Counted from the stretch's first letter, positions 7,502 to 14,731 are shown. The stretch: 20,195 bases of DNA from DASXYU01 sp036502295 (GCA_036502295.1 DASXYU010000108.1:1-20195), one strand, 5' to 3'. Notes: a model not told the origin generated them from the sequence alone. Program-made: numbers and translations.

Positions 7502-7754
7502 TCGGTAGTGTGGTGGGCATCACACCCTCTTGTTACCGGCAAGTAACACGCCTTCTGAACCGTCGGGCGGCTGGGGGTCAGGACCGTTTCGCCGGACTTT
7601 TTCCGGTGGCACCCCTGCACCGGATATACGGACGAAAACGGGCGACACGGATGACCAGGGTTTGAAATCTGCGGCGACGCCTCGTTACGGTTCCGTGACC
7701 AATGAAAGCCGCCGACGAGATTTGGCGACAGACAAAGGACAAAGGGGTTCTTGG
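7502..7754 (+). promoter_or_regulatory. rpfB upstream region with paired GTTAC/GTAAC dyads and hairpins
   Basis: This 253-bp gap is less GC-rich than its surroundings. It contains a -10-like TAGTGT (about 7506-7511), an inverted repeat TGTTAC-N6-GTAACA (7531-7548), a hairpin CCGGA/TCCGG with a CTTTT loop (7592-7606), and a second dyad GTTACGG-TT-CCGTGAC (7684-7699). GTAAC-type dyads resemble MtrA and GlnR boxes, and MtrA is reported to control rpf genes in mycobacteria; the assignment here is inference. The c-di-AMP (ydaO) riboswitch often found ahead of rpf genes was looked for, and its conserved CAGCTAACC-type segment is missing. Confidence 0.4.
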
Positions 7755-8840
7755 ATGCGTCGCAGCGTCAAGTACGGCCTGCATGGGGCCGTACTCGCTG
7801 GCGTCGTCGGTGGCGTCACCGTCTTCGTCTCCGGATCGTCGGCACTGCCGGTGACACTCGTCGTCGACGGCTCCGCCGTGACGGTTCACACCACGGCGGG
7901 CAACGTGCAGGGGGCGCTGGCCTCCGGCGGGTACGCGATCAACAACCACGACCTCGTCGCCCCGAGCCCGACAGCGTCCATCGCGCCCGGCAGCCGCATC
8001 GTCCTCAACCGCGGCCGCTTGCTGCGCCTGCAGGTCGACGGCGTGCACAAGGACGTCTGGACCACGGCCAGCACGGTCGACGCCGCCCTCGACCGGCTCG
8101 GCTACAGCACCGGGGACTACGTCTCCGTCTCGCGCTCGGCGCGCCTGCCGCTCGCTGCGACCTCGATCCAGGTGCGGCAGCCCAAGACCGTCACCGTGGT
8201 GCACGACGGTGACACCCAGCAGATCACCACGACGTTGCCCACCGTCGGCTCGCTGCTCGGCGGCCTCGACGTGCACGTCGGCAACCTCGACGAACTCAAC
8301 TCGAAGCTCGCCGCGCCGCTGGATGACGGCTCGAAGATCGTCCTGAAGCGCGTCGTGCTCAAGAACGAGACCGACCGGATCACCGTCCCGTACGAGACGG
8401 TGAAGAAGAAGGACCCGAGCATTTACGTCAACGACGTCACCACGGTCACCGCCGGCAAGAAGGGCGCGGCCGAGGTCACATACGAGCTGAAGTACGTCGA
8501 CGGGCAGCTCGCCACCCGCACTGAGATCTCCCGAGACACTGTCACCCCACCCGTCACAGCGGTGGAGAAAGTGGGCACAAAGGAGCTTCCGCCCGTGGCG
8601 GCGAGTCTGAACTGGGACGCGGTCGCTGCCTGCGAGTCTGGCGGCAACTGGTCAATCAACACAGGAAACGGCTTCTACGGCGGTGTGCAGTTCGACTACG
8701 GCACGTGGTTGTCCTACGGCGGCGGCAAGTACGCCTCGCGCGCCGACCTCGCCACGAAGCAGGAGCAGATCGCCGTGGCAACCAAGCTTTACGAGGCCCG
8801 GGGCTCGAGCCCCTGGCCCGTTTGCGGAGCAAACCTGTAA
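7755..8840 (+). CDS. rpfB: Resuscitation-promoting factor, RpfB type
   Basis: This secreted or membrane-anchored muralytic transglycosylase cleaves peptidoglycan glycan strands and promotes regrowth of dormant cells. The 361-residue product has a basic N-terminus plus hydrophobic segment (1-30), three DUF348 repeats (about 32-85, 88-142, 145-200) and a G5 domain (about 203-275). The C-terminal Rpf lysozyme-like domain (about 286-361) contains WDAVAACESGGNW with the catalytic Glu at about 294 and closing Cys residues. The frame is open from 7530, but ATG 7755 is chosen: AAGGGG lies about 9 nt upstream, the protein then begins with a signal sequence, and its first residues MRRSVKYGL match the downstream paralogue. 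It follows tatD and precedes its own tandem copy. Confidence 0.93.
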   Translation: MRRSVKYGLHGAVLAGVVGGVTVFVSGSSALPVTLVVDGSAVTVHTTAGNVQGALASGGYAINNHDLVAPSPTASIAPGSRIVLNRGRLLRLQVDGVHKDVWTTASTVDAALDRLGYSTGDYVSVSRSARLPLAATSIQVRQPKTVTVVHDGDTQQITTTLPTVGSLLGGLDVHVGNLDELNSKLAAPLDDGSKIVLKRVVLKNETDRITVPYETVKKKDPSIYVNDVTTVTAGKKGAAEVTYELKYVDGQLATRTEISRDTVTPPVTAVEKVGTKELPPVAASLNWDAVAACESGGNWSINTGNGFYGGVQFDYGTWLSYGGGKYASRADLATKQEQIAVATKLYEARGSSPWPVCGANL

Positions 8841-8849
8841 GTGACCGCG

Positions 8850-8876
8850 AGGGTCCGTGTATGAGCCGGACCCGCG
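8850..8876 (+). terminator. Possible terminator or attenuator hairpin between the two rpf-like genes
   Basis: GGGTCCG (8851-8857) and CGGACCC (8867-8873) form a perfect 7-bp stem with a 9-nt loop, extended by CGC/GCG outside a small bulge. It begins 10 nt after the rpfB stop. No U-tract follows, so it may be a processing or attenuation stem instead of a strong intrinsic terminator. Confidence 0.4.
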
Positions 8877-8922
8877 CAATCCAGTGAGATCCGATGTGGC
8901 AGGCCCCAGGGGTGTGCCGCCG

Positions 8923-8928
8923 AAGGAG
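8923..8928 (+). promoter_or_regulatory. Ribosome-binding site AAGGAG fixing the GTG start at 8938
   Basis: AAGGAG lies 9 nt before the GTG at 8938. It is among the clearest Shine-Dalgarno sequences in the window and rules out the in-frame ATG at 8857, which would add a 27-residue non-signal extension and start inside the upstream hairpin. Confidence 0.75.
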
Positions 8929-8937
8929 TTGTGTGTA

Positions 8938-10164
8938 GTGCGTCGAAGTGTGAAGTACGGGCTGTGCGGTGGCGTCGCCGGTGTGGTGGCCGCCGTGGTC
9001 GCGGGGACCACCGCCATGGCCTCGGCTAGCCCCAAGCTCGTCACCGTCAACGTCGACGGCAACCCGATCGCGGTGAAGACGTCGGCGCACGACGTCGGTG
9101 ACGTGCTCGAGCAGATCGGCTACGCGGTGCAGTCCCACGACCTCGTCGCGCCGACCGCCAACGCCGCGGTGAAATCCGGCGCCGTGATAGTCCTCAAACG
9201 CGGCCGGGAGCTGCACCTGCAGGTCAACGGCACCAGCAGGACGGTGTGGACGACGGCTGCCACGGTTGATGAGGCGCTCGACCAGCTCGGCTACTCCGAG
9301 AAGGACTACACCTCGGTCTCTCGCGCCAACCGTCTCGCCGTCGGTAGTACCACCATCGCCGTGCGCACCCCCAAGTCAGTCGTCCTCACCGCGGACGGCG
9401 ACAAGAAGGACGTGACGACGACGGCGTCCACCGTCGGCGACGTCCTGAGCGAACTCGGCATCACCATCGCCAAGAAGGACGTGGTGACGCCCGCACTCGC
9501 AACCGATGTCACCGACAAGACCCGCATCACCGTCACGCGTGTGAAGAAGGGCCGCATCACGGTGGCCGAGGACGTTCCCTTCGACGTGACCCAGCAGCCG
9601 AGCACGAAGCTCACCGTCGGCCAGACGACGATCGTCACGGCCGGCGTTCCCGGAACCGCCCATGTGATCTACGCGGTGACCTACCACAACGGCAAGATCG
9701 CCAAGAGGACCGAAGTGAAGCGGACCGTCACCGCGCAGCCGGTGGCGCAGGTGGAGAAGGTCGGCACGATGCCGGTGCCGGTGGTCAAGGCGGCCGGAGC
9801 GGCTGCGCCGTCCTCCGCGCCGGCAGCGGCCTCCGCACCCGTTGCGCCGTCCTCGATCGCGACGCCCGCCGAGGCGCAGAACATCGCCTGGAAGATCATC
9901 CAGTCCCGCGGCTGGGGCCGGAACCAGTTCAACTGCCTCGCGCAGCTCTGGGGACACGAGAGCGGCTGGCGCGTGGCCGCCGGCAACGCGTACGGCACCT
10001 ACGGCATCCCGCAGGCGAACCCGGGTTCGAAGATGAGTTCGGCCGGCCCGAACTGGCAGACCGATGCGAAGACCCAGATCATCTGGGGTCTCGGATACAT
10101 CACCGCCAAGTACGGCACCCCGTGTGGCGCCTGGAACCTCTGGCAGAGCCAGGGCTGGTACTGA
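8938..10164 (+). CDS. RpfB-like secreted protein with a different (Apf-type) lytic transglycosylase domain
   Basis: This 408-residue product is a tandem paralogue of the preceding gene. Both start MRRSVKYGL, and both share three DUF348 repeats (here about 36-90, 92-145, 148-202) and a G5 domain (about 203-277). After an Ala/Pro/Ser linker (about 283-315) the catalytic part is not Rpf. Residues about 313-408 contain CLAQLWGHESGWR with a likely catalytic Glu341, then NAYGTYGIPQANPGSKM and QTDAKTQIIWGLGYITAKYG, ending WNLWQSQGWY. That is the pattern of aggregation-promoting-factor C-terminal-like (SLT/lysozyme-fold) transglycosylases. Cys333 and Cys396 could form a disulfide. It is probably exported and acts on peptidoglycan. 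Start GTG 8938 is fixed by AAGGAG. Confidence 0.85.
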   Translation: MRRSVKYGLCGGVAGVVAAVVAGTTAMASASPKLVTVNVDGNPIAVKTSAHDVGDVLEQIGYAVQSHDLVAPTANAAVKSGAVIVLKRGRELHLQVNGTSRTVWTTAATVDEALDQLGYSEKDYTSVSRANRLAVGSTTIAVRTPKSVVLTADGDKKDVTTTASTVGDVLSELGITIAKKDVVTPALATDVTDKTRITVTRVKKGRITVAEDVPFDVTQQPSTKLTVGQTTIVTAGVPGTAHVIYAVTYHNGKIAKRTEVKRTVTAQPVAQVEKVGTMPVPVVKAAGAAAPSSAPAAASAPVAPSSIATPAEAQNIAWKIIQSRGWGRNQFNCLAQLWGHESGWRVAAGNAYGTYGIPQANPGSKMSSAGPNWQTDAKTQIIWGLGYITAKYGTPCGAWNLWQSQGWY

Positions 10165-10186
10165 TCACGCCTGAGACACTGCACGA

Positions 10187-11071
10187 GTGAGCGCGCTGCT
10201 GGGTCCGGCTGAGATCCGCTCGCTCGCCGCCGAGCTGGGCACCCGTCCGACGAAGGCGCTCGGCCAGAACTTCCTGCATGATGCCAACACCATCAGGCGC
10301 ATCGTCCGCACCGCCGAACTGGCGCCGGGGGAGTCCGTGCTGGAGGTCGGCCCCGGTCTCGGCTCGCTGACCCTGGGTCTGCTCGAGGAGGGCCATCCGG
10401 TCACGGCGATCGAGATCGACCCCGTCCTCGCCGGTGCGTTGCCGAGAACGGTCCAGACGCGGCTGCCAGGTGCACCACTGACGGTCATCCGGGCTGATGC
10501 ATTGGCGGTGGTTTCGACAAGCTCAACCGCCGAAGCCCCGACGGCGTTGGTGGCCAATCTGCCGTACAACGTGGCGGTGCCGGTGTTGCTGCACCTGCTC
10601 GCCACCTTCGAGTCACTGAGGATGGCGCTGGTACTGGTGCAGGCGGAGGTCGCAGACCGTCTCGCGGCGCCACCCGGCGGCAAGGTCTATGGGGTGCCTA
10701 GCGCGAAGACCGCCTGGTACGGCGAGGTGAGCAAGGCTGGCAACGTCGGCCCCAATGTCTTCTGGCCGGTACCGAACGTCGACTCCGGTCTCGTCCGCCT
10801 CGTTCGCCGCGATCCGCCGGCCACCACGGCCACCCGCGAGGAGGTCTTCACCGTCATCGACGCGGCCTTCGCTCAACGCCGCAAGATGCTCCGCTCGGCC
10901 CTGGCGACCTGGGCCGGCGGAAACACCGAAGCCGAGCGAATTCTCCGAGCCGCAGGAATCGACCCGACCGCTCGCGGCGAGACATTAGACGTCACAAATT
11001 TCGCCCGCATCGCCGCTGCGAAGGTGGCGACCGAACGCGACCCTACGACCGGCCTTCGAAGAGGGACGTGA
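10187..11071 (+). CDS. rsmA: 16S rRNA (adenine1518/1519-N6)-dimethyltransferase KsgA/RsmA
   Basis: RsmA dimethylates A1518 and A1519 near the 3' end of 16S rRNA during small-subunit maturation. The 294-residue product has ALGQNFLHD (about 24-32), the SAM loop LEVGPGLGSLT (about 52-62), IEIDPVLA, and the catalytic NLPYNVAVP (about 124-132). The C-terminal PNVFWPVPNVDSGLVRL and FAQRRKMLRSAL follow. The unusual VSTSST stretch (about 109-114) is encoded by a REP-like sequence described separately. GTG 10187 is preceded by GACACT with 6 nt spacing and no Shine-Dalgarno, so leaderless translation is possible. The last 29 bp overlap the 3' end of prs on the other strand, and no ispE follows. Confidence 0.95.
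   Translation: MSALLGPAEIRSLAAELGTRPTKALGQNFLHDANTIRRIVRTAELAPGESVLEVGPGLGSLTLGLLEEGHPVTAIEIDPVLAGALPRTVQTRLPGAPLTVIRADALAVVSTSSTAEAPTALVANLPYNVAVPVLLHLLATFESLRMALVLVQAEVADRLAAPPGGKVYGVPSAKTAWYGEVSKAGNVGPNVFWPVPNVDSGLVRLVRRDPPATTATREEVFTVIDAAFAQRRKMLRSALATWAGGNTEAERILRAAGIDPTARGETLDVTNFARIAAAKVATERDPTTGLRRGT
10507..10531. repeat. REP-like palindromic insertion inside rsmA
   Basis: GGTGGTT (10507-10513) and AACCGCC (10525-10531) form an inverted repeat (6 of 7, plus a wobble pair) around TCGACAAGCTC. The core GGTTTCGACAAGCTCAACC is a short element I recall as recurring many times in other actinobacterial genomes; this is recollection, not a search. It is read in frame as VSTSST just before the conserved VANLPY strand of RsmA, a loop position. 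Confidence 0.55.
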
Positions 11072-12023
11072 CCGAGCCGTCCTCGAAAACGGCCTTGATC
11101 GCCTGAGCCAGCAGCGGCGCGATCGAGAGGACGGTGAGCTTGTCGAAGTGCTGCTCGGGGTGGATCGGCAGCGTGTTCGTCACGATCACCTCACGCACCC
11201 GGCTGTTCTTCAACGTGTCCGTCGCCGGCGGCGAGAAGATGCCGTGCGTCGCGGCGATGACGACATCGGTGGCGCCCTGGGCGAAGAGCAGGTCGGCAGC
11301 CTTGGAGATCGATCCGCCGGTGTCGATCATGTCGTCTATGAGCAGGCAGCAGCGGCCGGCGACCTCGCCGACGACGCGGTTGGCGACGACCTCGTTCGCC
11401 TTGTCGATCGAGCGGGTCTTGTGCACGAATGCGATGTCGACGCCGCCGAGTTCGTCGGCCCACTGCTCGGCCATGCGGACGCGGCCCGTGTCGGGGGAGA
11501 CCACGACGATGTCCTCGCCGCCATAGTTCCGCTTCACGTGCTCGGCGAGCAGCGGCAACGCGAACATGTGGTCGACCGGGCCGTCGAAGAATCCCTGGAT
11601 CTGCGCGGTGTGCAGATCGACGGCCATGAGCCGGTCGGCGCCGGCGGTCTTGAAGAGATCGGCGACGAGGCGGGCCGAGATCGGTTCGCGGCCGCGGTGC
11701 TTCTTGTCCTGCCGCGCGTAGGGGTAGAACGGCGCGACGACGGTGATGCGCTTGGCCGAAGCGCGCTTCAGCGAGTCGACGAGAATGAGGCTCTCCATCA
11801 CCCACTGGTTGATCGGCACCGTGAACGACTGGATGACGAAGGCATCCGAACCCCGCACCGACTCGTCCGACTTGATGAAGGTCTCACCATTGGCGAAGTC
11901 GCGGGCGGTGGTGCTGGTGACGGTGACGCCGACGTACTGGGCGATCTCCTCGGCAAGTGCCGGATAGGCCCGTCCGGAGAAAAGCATCAGGCTCTTCTGG
12001 CCAGCAACCTGCAAGGTACTCAT
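11043..12023 (-). CDS. prs: Ribose-phosphate pyrophosphokinase (PRPP synthase)
   Basis: This enzyme makes 5-phosphoribosyl-1-pyrophosphate from ribose-5-phosphate and ATP for purine, pyrimidine, His, Trp, NAD and, in actinobacteria, decaprenylphosphoryl-arabinose synthesis. The 326-residue product contains FANGETFIKSDESVRG, the flexible-loop segment YPYARQDKKHRGREPISARLVADL, VDLHTAQIQGFF, VVVSPDTGRVR, and the PRPP loop LLIDDMIDTGGSI. It ends with HFDKLTVLSIAPLLAQAI, so it is full length. ATG 12023 is used; the frame continues upstream into glmU but that part is glmU sequence. The ATG overlaps the glmU stop as ATGA, implying translational coupling. Its 3' end overlaps rsmA by 29 bp. Confidence 0.96.
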   Translation of the reverse strand: MSTLQVAGQKSLMLFSGRAYPALAEEIAQYVGVTVTSTTARDFANGETFIKSDESVRGSDAFVIQSFTVPINQWVMESLILVDSLKRASAKRITVVAPFYPYARQDKKHRGREPISARLVADLFKTAGADRLMAVDLHTAQIQGFFDGPVDHMFALPLLAEHVKRNYGGEDIVVVSPDTGRVRMAEQWADELGGVDIAFVHKTRSIDKANEVVANRVVGEVAGRCCLLIDDMIDTGGSISKAADLLFAQGATDVVIAATHGIFSPPATDTLKNSRVREVIVTNTLPIHPEQHFDKLTVLSIAPLLAQAIKAVFEDGSVTSLFEGRS

Positions 12024-13456
12024 TCGCCAGTCTCCTGCTGCGCTCGTTCGGCCGCCTGCGCCGAGCCGGTACCGGCTCGCCTCCGCAGCACCCAATCTTT
12101 CACGTTTTTCTGCTCGGCACGAGACACGCCCAGCGCGCCGGCAGGCACGTCCTCGGTGATGACGGAACCGGCGGCGGTGTACGCGCCGTCGCCGATCTCG
12201 ACCGGAGCGACAAGCATCGTGTCCGAGCCGATCCGGACCTGGTCGCCGACCACCGTGCGGTGCTTGCTGACCCCGTCGTAGTTCACGAAGACGGTGGAGG
12301 CGCCGATGTTGCTGCCCTCTCCGATCTCGGCATCGCCGACGTAGGTGAGGTGCGGCACCTTCGAACCCGAGCCGACGCTGCTGCCCTTGATCTCGACGTA
12401 GGTGCCGACGTGCACGCCGTCAGCGAGGACGGTGCCCGGCCGCAGGTAGGCGAACGGCCCGACCGTGACATCCGCGCCCACACCCGCCTGCCTCGCGACC
12501 GTCCTCTCCAGGACGGAACGTGGCCCGACCGTCGTGTCGGTGAGGGAGCTCTGCGGTCCGATCACGGCACCGGCGGCGATCGACGTCGCGCCGTGCAGGT
12601 CGGTGAAGGGGAGCAGGACGGCATCGGCCTCGATCTGCACGTCGGCATCCACCCACGTCGTCAGCGGATCGACGATGGTGACACCGGCGAGCATCAGCTC
12701 GCGCAGCCGCCGGTCGTCGAAGAGACGGTGTGCGGCGGCGAGCTGCACCCGATCGTTCACACCTGCTGTCTCGGCGGCGTCGACGGTGTACGCGGCGATG
12801 CGCTGCCCGTCGCCGACGAGCAGGCCGATGACGTCGGTGAGGTAGTACTCGCCCTGGGAGTTGTCAGCGGTGATCCGGGCCAAGGCCCCGCGCAGCAGTG
12901 CCGCATCGAATGCGTAGACGGAGGTGTTGACCTCGTTCACCGCGCGCTCGGCCGGTGTCGCGTCACGGTGTTCGACGATGCGCTCGACATCACCGTCGGC
13001 CGTCCGGATCACCCGGCCGTAGCCGTTCGGGTCGGTGAGACGACTGGTGAGCAGAGTCGCCGCGGCACCAGCCGCGCAATGCGCAGCGACCAAGGACGAC
13101 AGTGTCGCCGTGGTGAGCAGTGGCGCGTCGCCCGGCAGGATGAGCAGGGTCCCTTCAAGGGCGGCGAGCGACTCCAGCGCCAGGCGGGCGGCGTCACCGG
13201 TGCCACGCTGGTCGGGCTGGTCGATGGCGAGCGCGTGCGCAGCCACGTCCTGCAGGTGCGCTACGACGTCCTCGCGCCGGTGCCCCACCACCACGGCGAG
13301 TTGCTCGGGCTGCAACGGTTCAGCAGCAGCGAGGACGTGCTGCAACAGGCTGCGTCCGGCGAAGCCGTGCAGCACTTTCGGCAGTGTCGCCGACTTCATC
13401 CGGGTGCCCTCGCCGGCAGCGAGGACGACCACCGCACTGACAGTGCCTTGATTCAC
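12020..13456 (-). CDS. glmU: Bifunctional GlmU: N-acetylglucosamine-1-P uridyltransferase / glucosamine-1-P acetyltransferase
   Basis: GlmU makes UDP-GlcNAc, the precursor of peptidoglycan and other wall polymers. The 478-residue product has the N-terminal pyrophosphorylase (VVVLAAGEGTRMKS, PKVLHG, QRGTGDA, ILPGDAPLL, NEVNTSVYAF). A left-handed beta-helix acetyltransferase follows (GPFAYLRPGTVL, HVGTYVEIKGS, KVPHLTYVGDAEIG, NIGASTVFVNYDG, GDGAYTAAGSVI) with a charged tail. The frame reaches an ATG at 13489, but that codon lies inside the tRNA-Gln gene. GTG 13456 is chosen because it starts just outside the tRNA and gives the usual short lead into the first beta strand. No Shine-Dalgarno is possible there other than tRNA sequence. 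The stop overlaps the prs start by 4 bp. Confidence 0.95.
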   Translation of the reverse strand: MNQGTVSAVVVLAAGEGTRMKSATLPKVLHGFAGRSLLQHVLAAAEPLQPEQLAVVVGHRREDVVAHLQDVAAHALAIDQPDQRGTGDAARLALESLAALEGTLLILPGDAPLLTTATLSSLVAAHCAAGAAATLLTSRLTDPNGYGRVIRTADGDVERIVEHRDATPAERAVNEVNTSVYAFDAALLRGALARITADNSQGEYYLTDVIGLLVGDGQRIAAYTVDAAETAGVNDRVQLAAAHRLFDDRRLRELMLAGVTIVDPLTTWVDADVQIEADAVLLPFTDLHGATSIAAGAVIGPQSSLTDTTVGPRSVLERTVARQAGVGADVTVGPFAYLRPGTVLADGVHVGTYVEIKGSSVGSGSKVPHLTYVGDAEIGEGSNIGASTVFVNYDGVSKHRTVVGDQVRIGSDTMLVAPVEIGDGAYTAAGSVITEDVPAGALGVSRAEQKNVKDWVLRRRAGTGSAQAAERAQQETGE

Positions 13457-13457
13457 G

Positions 13458-13530
13458 CTCGGGGACTCGGACTCGAACCGAGACTGCAAGGCACCAAAGG
13501 CCTGCGGGCTGCCGATTACCCCATCCCCGA
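13458..13530 (-). tRNA. tRNA-Gln (anticodon TTG)
   Basis: On the minus strand 73 nt fold as a cloverleaf. The acceptor stem TCGGGGA/TCCCCGA is perfect (7 bp), the D-arm is GGG...CCC around TAATCGGCAG, and the anticodon loop CTTTGGT carries TTG between CAGGC and GCCTT (the outer pair is a mismatch). The T-arm CTCGG-TTCGAGT-CCGAG is perfect and the discriminator base is G. No CCA is encoded. The 3' end is one nucleotide from the glmU GTG. A tRNA-Gln beside glmU also occurs in other actinobacteria. Confidence 0.93.
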
Positions 13531-13541
13531 CTGGAGCCCTC

Positions 13542-13547
13542 AGCCTA
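13542..13547 (-). promoter_or_regulatory. Candidate -10 element for the tRNA-Gln/glmU/prs transcript
   Basis: TAGGCT on the minus strand ends 11 nt before the tRNA 5' end, which would place the transcription start a few bases upstream of the tRNA. No convincing -35 is seen. Confidence 0.4.
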
Positions 13548-13595
13548 CCCAGCGGTAGGAACTGAAGCGGGGTGCCGGTCGTCCTAACTGATACC

Positions 13596-13625
13596 TTGCC
13601 TATTACCCGCCCCGACGCCTATAGC
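13596..13625 (+). promoter_or_regulatory. Candidate sigma-70-type promoter for the desaturase
   Basis: TTGCCT (13596-13601) and TATAGC (13620-13625) are separated by 18 bp. The predicted transcription start near 13632 lies downstream of the longest in-frame GTG (13572) and upstream of GTG 13653, which favours the later start. The stretch 13580-13650 also uses rare codons when read as protein, unlike the gene itself. Confidence 0.45.
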
Positions 13626-13652
13626 CCGCGCGCGAAAGATACGGACCCAGGT

Positions 13653-14693
13653 GTGACAGCTGCAGTCGACGAGTACGTCCAGCCCGAGACCGATCAGCAG
13701 GCGGCTGTCGGTGCGGGCCCGAAGCCGGTCTTCGAGGGCGGGAAGAAGCCCGGCGAACAGATCGCCCTCTACCTCTTCATGATCGTTCCGGCGCTGGCGG
13801 TCCTCGCGGCGATCCCGATGGTCTGGGGCTGGGGCATCAGCTGGTTGGACGTCGTCCTCTTCTTCGTCTTCTACATCCCGACCGGCTTGGGCATCACCGT
13901 TGGCTACCACCGCTTCTTCACCCACGGCTCGTTCAAGGCGAGCCGCCCGCTGGAGCTTGCGCTGCTGATGATGGGCGAGTTCGCCATCGAAGGGCCGATG
14001 CTGCGCTGGGTCGCAGACCACCGCCGCCACCACGCCTTCAGCGATCGCGAGGGCGACCCGCACTCGCCGTGGCGCTACAGCGACCGTCTCAGCGAGGACG
14101 CCACGGGCTGGCAACGTTTCACGGCACTCGCCAAGGGCTTCGCCTGGGCGCACGTCGGCTGGATGTTCGACGAGATGCACTCGAACCGGGACAAGTACGT
14201 CCCCGACCTGCTCGCCGACACCACCATCCGCCGCGTCGACAAGCTCTTCGTCCTCTGGGTCGTCCTCTCGGTATCGACTCCGGCGCTGCTCGGCGGCCTC
14301 ATCAGCTGGTCGTGGCAGGGGGCTGTGACGGCCTTCGTTTGGGCCGGCCTCATCCGCGTCTTCGTGTTGCACCACGTCACGTGGTCCGTGAACTCGGTCT
14401 GCCACATCTGGGGCAGGAAGCAATTCACCGCCCGTGACCGCAGCACCAACGTCTGGTGGCTGGCGATTCCGAGCTTCGGCGAGAGCTTTCACAACCTGCA
14501 CCACGCCGACCCCACGGCGGCGCGGCACGGTGTACTGCGGGGCCAGGTGGACGAATCGGCGCGGCTTATCTGGTTCTTCGAGAAGATGGGCTGGGCCACC
14601 GACGTCCGCTGGCCGAAGCCTGAGCGCCTCGCCCGGCTGCGTGCCGCCGCCGCGACTGAGCCCGCCGTTCGCTCCGCAAGCTCCGCGAAATAA
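13653..14693 (+). CDS. Membrane acyl-CoA / fatty-acid desaturase (delta-9 type)
   Basis: This di-iron integral-membrane desaturase introduces a double bond into acyl chains, probably of acyl-CoA, adjusting membrane fluidity. All three histidine boxes are present: HRFFTH (86-91), HRRHH (123-127) and HNLHH (280-284). Hydrophobic pairs occur at about 36-58 and 64-84, and again about 195-240 (LFVLWVVLSVSTPALLGGLI, AVTAFVWAGLIRVFVLHHV). The product has 346 residues from GTG 13653. An in-frame GTG at 13572 would add 27 residues, but that stretch holds a promoter-like sequence and rare codons (CTA, ACT, TTG, ATT). It is similar in layout to mycobacterial DesA3. It diverges from the tRNA-Gln/glmU unit. 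Confidence 0.9.
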   Translation: MTAAVDEYVQPETDQQAAVGAGPKPVFEGGKKPGEQIALYLFMIVPALAVLAAIPMVWGWGISWLDVVLFFVFYIPTGLGITVGYHRFFTHGSFKASRPLELALLMMGEFAIEGPMLRWVADHRRHHAFSDREGDPHSPWRYSDRLSEDATGWQRFTALAKGFAWAHVGWMFDEMHSNRDKYVPDLLADTTIRRVDKLFVLWVVLSVSTPALLGGLISWSWQGAVTAFVWAGLIRVFVLHHVTWSVNSVCHIWGRKQFTARDRSTNVWWLAIPSFGESFHNLHHADPTAARHGVLRGQVDESARLIWFFEKMGWATDVRWPKPERLARLRAAAATEPAVRSASSAK

Positions 14694-14731
14694 ACGGCTC
14701 CCGCTTCAACCCTGCCGACGGCTCTGCAAAT

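Noticed and set aside
7502..7754. c-di-AMP (ydaO/yuaA) riboswitch in the rpfB leader
   Set aside because: Such riboswitches are common before rpf genes, but the conserved GGGGTGAAT and GTCAGCTAACC-type segments could not be found here. A covariance-model search would settle it.
11134..11153. Second copy of the GACAAGCTC repeat core (GAGCTTGTCGAA) in prs
   Set aside because: It encodes the conserved HFDKLTVL segment of PRPP synthases and has no flanking inverted arms, so the similarity is coincidental.
13457..13489. ATG at 13489 as the glmU start
   Set aside because: The codon and the next ten residues are encoded by the T-arm and 3' acceptor of tRNA-Gln.
11957..13558. 533-codon plus-strand open frame opposite glmU and the tRNA
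   Set aside because: It covers the tRNA-Gln gene and the glmU/prs junction antisense and has no motif; the minus frames are complete known genes.
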